Positions 60,953 to 64,000 of a DNA stretch of 64,000 bases are shown one piece after another. Position 1 is the stretch's first letter. Every line of letters begins with the position of its first letter. Position numbers and translations under genes: made by a program. Location of the stretch: NCBI RefSeq assembly GCF_902498745.1, contig NZ_LR701479.1, positions 686,292-750,291 on the forward strand, in the 5' to 3' direction. The notes beneath the pieces were generated by a model, which was given only the letters and a program-made list of their open reading frames with translations, searched no databases and had not been told where the DNA came from. Source of the stretch: Erythrobacter sp. EC-HK427 (GTDB lineage: Bacteria > Pseudomonadota > Alphaproteobacteria > Sphingomonadales > Sphingomonadaceae).

Positions 60953-62415
60953 CAAAGATTCTCCTGCAAAGCGCACACTGCGGCGCGGGGACGGCCTTCT
61001 TCCATTTCGGTTCGATCCTGCGCGATCAGCAATTGGCGTGCAGCATCAACGCGCCAAGGCTCCCAGAACGGACGCGGCGAGCCAATGCCTGTCACGCCGT
61101 TGGGGTCACCCGATACAGCGAGCGCCGCCCAATAGTCCTGCATGAAGGCCTCTGACCCCACGGGCAGTCGCTCGAACACCCAACCGATTTCATAAGCATG
61201 GCGGGTGAGCCCGCCATTCTCGCCAATATCGAATTCGTATCGCCAAACGGGCCAGTCATGGCTCACCAGCAAATCGGCAAGCCGATCTGCCGGGCAATGG
61301 AAAAGCGCATCGGAAAGCGCCCGCGTGCCAACGCCTCCGCGTCTCGGGTCAACCGTTTCGTTGGCATAGATCGCCAGCAGAGCCTCGGCATTTGCCCCGT
61401 GAAATTGCCGCACTGTCGGTTCGGCAGCGTTGTCGGGCGCGGTGAACTCCACGCGGTCCGTCCCGATGATCACCGGCAGCGGCTCCCGCGCGGCAAGCAA
61501 CACATCGGGCGCGGCGGGAAGCACGCGCCCATCGATGACAGTGGTGAGGAAGGGCGTTATCGCGGTTCCGCTGTCCGTTTCGTAACGCTGCGTCAGATCA
61601 ACAATCTGCTGCACCGGCATGGCCCGCAATTCAGCAACACTTCCGAGCATTGCGCCAGCGGCTTCCGCCTGCGCAAGCGTGCGAAAATCCTGCCCGAAAC
61701 CGGGGGTGCCGCTTTGCAGGATCGCCGCATCGAACAGGCCCTGCGCAGCGGGAGCCGACAGCATCAGCGAAACATCTTGTGAGCCAGCACTTTCGCCGAA
61801 GATCGTCACCTGCGCAGGATCGCCGCCGAAGAGATGGATATTGTCCCGCACCCAGCGCAGCGCGGCGATTTGATCCATCAGGCCGTAATTGCCGCTCGCC
61901 CCGCCCTGCTCTGCCGTCAATTCGGGATGCGCCATAAAGCCTAGCACGCCGAGCCGATACTGGATGCCCACCACGACAACGCCCTGGCGCGTCAGGTCGC
62001 TATCTGCAGGGCCTCCCGATCCGCCCGAGCGGTTGGAACCGCCATGGATCCACACCATGACCGGGCGCGCGCCGTCCAGCGACGGCGTGCGGATATCGAG
62101 CGTCAGGCAATCTTCGCTCCAGCTATCCGCCTGCTGTTGGTTCCAACCTTCGGAATATTGCGGGCACGGCGCAGCTGTTTGCGTTGCGTCGCGCACGCCC
62201 TCCCAATCGACAACCGGCTGCGGCGCGCGCCAACGCAAATCGCCGAGCGGCGACGCAGCAAAAGGGATGCCGCGAAAAACGTAGCTGTCGCCAGTTGCGG
62301 CCCCTTCCACAACGCCGCCCGGGACAGCCACTTGCGGCCCATCCTGCGCGGCAAGCGGCGACGCCCACGCCGTCAGCGCAAGCGATGCCGCTGCCGCGAA
62401 AGCGCTCAGTCGCAA
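60952..62415 (-). CDS. Type-B carboxylesterase, exported
   Basis: A 487-residue alpha/beta hydrolase. TTG 62415 has GAGGTG eight bases upstream and gives a signal peptide (MRLSAFAAAASLALTAWA to AAQ). Carboxylesterase motifs: EDCLTLDIRTP, VMVWIHGGSNRSG (oxyanion hole) and TIFGESAGSQ with the nucleophile Ser, and VIIGTDRVEFTAP with the Glu. In this setting it may release acetyl or feruloyl groups from xylan. It overlaps the upstream GH3 gene by 10 bases. Confidence 0.9.
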   Translation of the reverse strand: MRLSAFAAAASLALTAWASPLAAQDGPQVAVPGGVVEGAATGDSYVFRGIPFAASPLGDLRWRAPQPVVDWEGVRDATQTAAPCPQYSEGWNQQQADSWSEDCLTLDIRTPSLDGARPVMVWIHGGSNRSGGSGGPADSDLTRQGVVVVGIQYRLGVLGFMAHPELTAEQGGASGNYGLMDQIAALRWVRDNIHLFGGDPAQVTIFGESAGSQDVSLMLSAPAAQGLFDAAILQSGTPGFGQDFRTLAQAEAAGAMLGSVAELRAMPVQQIVDLTQRYETDSGTAITPFLTTVIDGRVLPAAPDVLLAAREPLPVIIGTDRVEFTAPDNAAEPTVRQFHGANAEALLAIYANETVDPRRGGVGTRALSDALFHCPADRLADLLVSHDWPVWRYEFDIGENGGLTRHAYEIGWVFERLPVGSEAFMQDYWAALAVSGDPNGVTGIGSPRPFWEPWRVDAARQLLIAQDRTEMEEGRPRAAVCALQENL

Positions 62416-64000
62416 GGGAGGATCACCTCGGCGTCCATGCCCAATCGCACTTCTGCCAGTGCCACCTCGCCAGCGCCCGTACCGCCGAAGAGGAATGGCG
62501 TTGGAATCCGCGTCATGTCTGCCCCCTTGTCGCGGAAGCACTTGAGCGGGATGCCATAGCGGACAAAGCCTTGCCCCTCGGTCACGTTGAACGCGCTGGT
62601 GGCGAGATTGCCTGTCACATCGCGCATTCCGATCACCGCATTTTCGGGCAAATCGCCAACGTTCATCGTGAACAGCAGCAAGATATCGGCATTGGTCTCG
62701 CGGCTGAGATCAACCGCTTCCTGTATCCCCACCGTGATGTGCGTTGTGGTATCACCTGACAGCGTGAATTGCCGCGCGCCTTCCTGCACAACATGGTTGA
62801 CCGCAGTGATCTCCACCCGACCGCCCAAGATTTCGGCAGGCACCGTGGTAATCCGGGTTTGGCTAGAAGGCTGTGCCGGATCAGTCACATGCAAAGACCA
62901 GCTGGCGGCTGGAACGCCGGCCAAGAACCACGTCCGCTCGTCTCCCCCAGCCGCGACACCCGTTTCTTCGGGCAACGGAGTCCACGCCGTGTCCGGCGTT
63001 TCATAGGTGAGCCCCTCGCCGAACTCGAAAAGAGCACCGTATTCCATCCGCGCGGTCAGCGGCCACGCGGTAGGCAGGCGTCCGGTGAACGGGTAGCGCG
63101 GATTGCCCGCTGCATCGCCCACCAGCACATCGGCCACGCCCCCACCCTCGCTGCCCGGCAGCCAAGCGACGACGAACGCGTCCGAGGCGTTCAGAGCCGG
63201 ATTCACGTAAAGCGGGCGGCCGGTAATCATCAACGCGACGACGGGAATACCTTGTGCCTGCAAATCGCGCATCGTCTGCCACGGTCCGGTAAGGTTCTGG
63301 TCGAGTTGCAAGGTCGCGCGGTCGCCCTGAAATTCCGCGTAGGGGGTTTCGCCGAACACCACGACAGCCACGTCAGGACGCTGGCCAAAGCTGCCGTCGG
63401 CGGACATCTCTGCCGATCCGCCGCCCGCTTCCATCGCTTCACGGAACCCATCCCAAAGGCTGGTTGCACCGGGGAAGTGGTCCTCATTGTTGAGGCCGGT
63501 GCCTTGCCAGGTAATCGTCCACCCGCCCGACTGGCGGCCGACATCGTCGAACCCATCGCCCGTCACCAGCAAATGCCCACCCGCCGCAATCGGTAGCGTC
63601 GACTGGTTTTTCAGCAGCACAAGCGATTGGCGCACCGCATCGCGCGCCACTGCACGATGTTCTGCCGAACCGAGCAATTCATATTCGCCAGCCAGCGGCC
63701 GGGTTGACGGGGCGCCGTGATCGAACAAGCCAAGGCGGAGCTTCACCCGCAAGATACGCTCGACGGCGCTGTCGATACGTTCCATCGGCAATTCGCCGGA
63801 TTGTGCGCGGGCGAGCAGATCATTGTACACGTCGCGCCACGTATCGGGCGCCATATACATATCGATCCCCGCCAGGAGCGCCTGCGGACAGCTTTCATTG
63901 GTGCAGCCAGCAACTTGCCCGTGCGCGTTCCAATCGGACACAATGAAACCGCCAAAGCCCATCCGCTCATTCAGCACTTCGGTGAGCAGCGAGTAATTGC
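62406..64000 (-). CDS. GH3 glucan beta-glucosidase (ExoP-like), 5' truncated
   Basis: The frame is open to the window end (NYSLLTEVLNERMGF), so the N-terminal part is outside. About 531 residues are visible: the nucleophile Asp in GFIVSDWNAHG, then the GH3 C-terminal domain (KNQSTLPIAAGGHLLVTGDGFD, VVFGETPYAEFQGDRATL), and a long extra C-terminal beta-rich domain of ~170 residues ending AEVILPCD, as in ExoP-type periplasmic glucosidases. It differs from the two other GH3 enzymes of the window, which have an Fn3-like tail. Confidence 0.92.
   Translation of the reverse strand, partial: NYSLLTEVLNERMGFGGFIVSDWNAHGQVAGCTNESCPQALLAGIDMYMAPDTWRDVYNDLLARAQSGELPMERIDSAVERILRVKLRLGLFDHGAPSTRPLAGEYELLGSAEHRAVARDAVRQSLVLLKNQSTLPIAAGGHLLVTGDGFDDVGRQSGGWTITWQGTGLNNEDHFPGATSLWDGFREAMEAGGGSAEMSADGSFGQRPDVAVVVFGETPYAEFQGDRATLQLDQNLTGPWQTMRDLQAQGIPVVALMITGRPLYVNPALNASDAFVVAWLPGSEGGGVADVLVGDAAGNPRYPFTGRLPTAWPLTARMEYGALFEFGEGLTYETPDTAWTPLPEETGVAAGGDERTWFLAGVPAASWSLHVTDPAQPSSQTRITTVPAEILGGRVEITAVNHVVQEGARQFTLSGDTTTHITVGIQEAVDLSRETNADILLLFTMNVGDLPENAVIGMRDVTGNLATSAFNVTEGQGFVRYGIPLKCFRDKGADMTRIPTPFLFGGTGAGEVALAEVRLGMDAEVILPCD

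Noticed and set aside
1-64000. CRISPR array
   Set aside because: No regularly spaced direct repeats of 24-40 bases and no cas-like gene were seen.

Overview
The window looks like chromosomal DNA of a high-GC alphaproteobacterium, most likely a sphingomonad of the Erythrobacteraceae type. This is inferred from gene content, with no database search: a TonB-dependent-receptor sugar locus with tryptophan-halogenase-like flavoproteins and a cupin-like protein, a Caulobacter-like Weimberg xylose pathway, AlkB, a DUF6961 protein, and a NDUFA9-like reductase.

Layout. (1) 1-3100: two DUF3526/ABC-2 permease genes, the first cut by the window edge, then a short catalytic-core tyrosine recombinase. (2) 3200-4900: an AT-richer patch holding the C-terminal stub of an Imm11-like gene and a two-gene cassette. 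One cassette product has an unknown N-terminal domain joined to a clear C-terminal (C2) domain of translation factor IF-2. This is my main candidate for an undescribed system. (3) 5400-14670: accessory metabolic genes: HxlR regulator/NmrA reductase, alkane hydroxylase AlkB with a divergent AraC regulator, a duplicated-domain membrane protein of unknown function, and a run of DUF1993, NmrA, AraC and SDR genes. (4) About 15230-26158: an integrated element next to tRNA-Leu(CAG), with a P4-type integrase, lytic transglycosylase, Toprim/primase-like protein, a 1415-residue methyltransferase plus strawberry-notch helicase, a long ParB-like protein, a secreted thermonuclease, a small membrane protein, a DUF6961 protein and a 79-residue FtsZ-like mini-protein. 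No conjugation genes are visible. (5) 26468-27409: a NDUFA9-like reductase. (6) 27500-64000: a xylan utilization locus.

The xylan locus encodes uptake (TonB-dependent receptor, MFS sugar porter), depolymerization (GH10 xylanase, three GH3 enzymes, GH67 alpha-glucuronidase, GH43 xylosidase, GH5 glucanase, a SASA-type acetyl esterase and a type-B carboxylesterase) and an apparently complete Weimberg route from D-xylose to 2-oxoglutarate (mutarotase, xylose dehydrogenase, lactonase, xylonate dehydratase, 2-keto-3-deoxyxylonate dehydratase, semialdehyde dehydrogenase). A LacI-family regulator sits in the middle. Four near-identical 14-bp palindromes (consensus TGRTAGCGCTAMCA) lie in front of the MFS gene, the receptor, the GH3/GH67 divergent pair and the xylX/GH43 divergent pair, so the locus reads as one LacI regulon. 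Three halogenase-like proteins with intact motifs, one degenerate paralogue and one JmjC-like cupin protein are embedded between the two transporters; their role is unknown.
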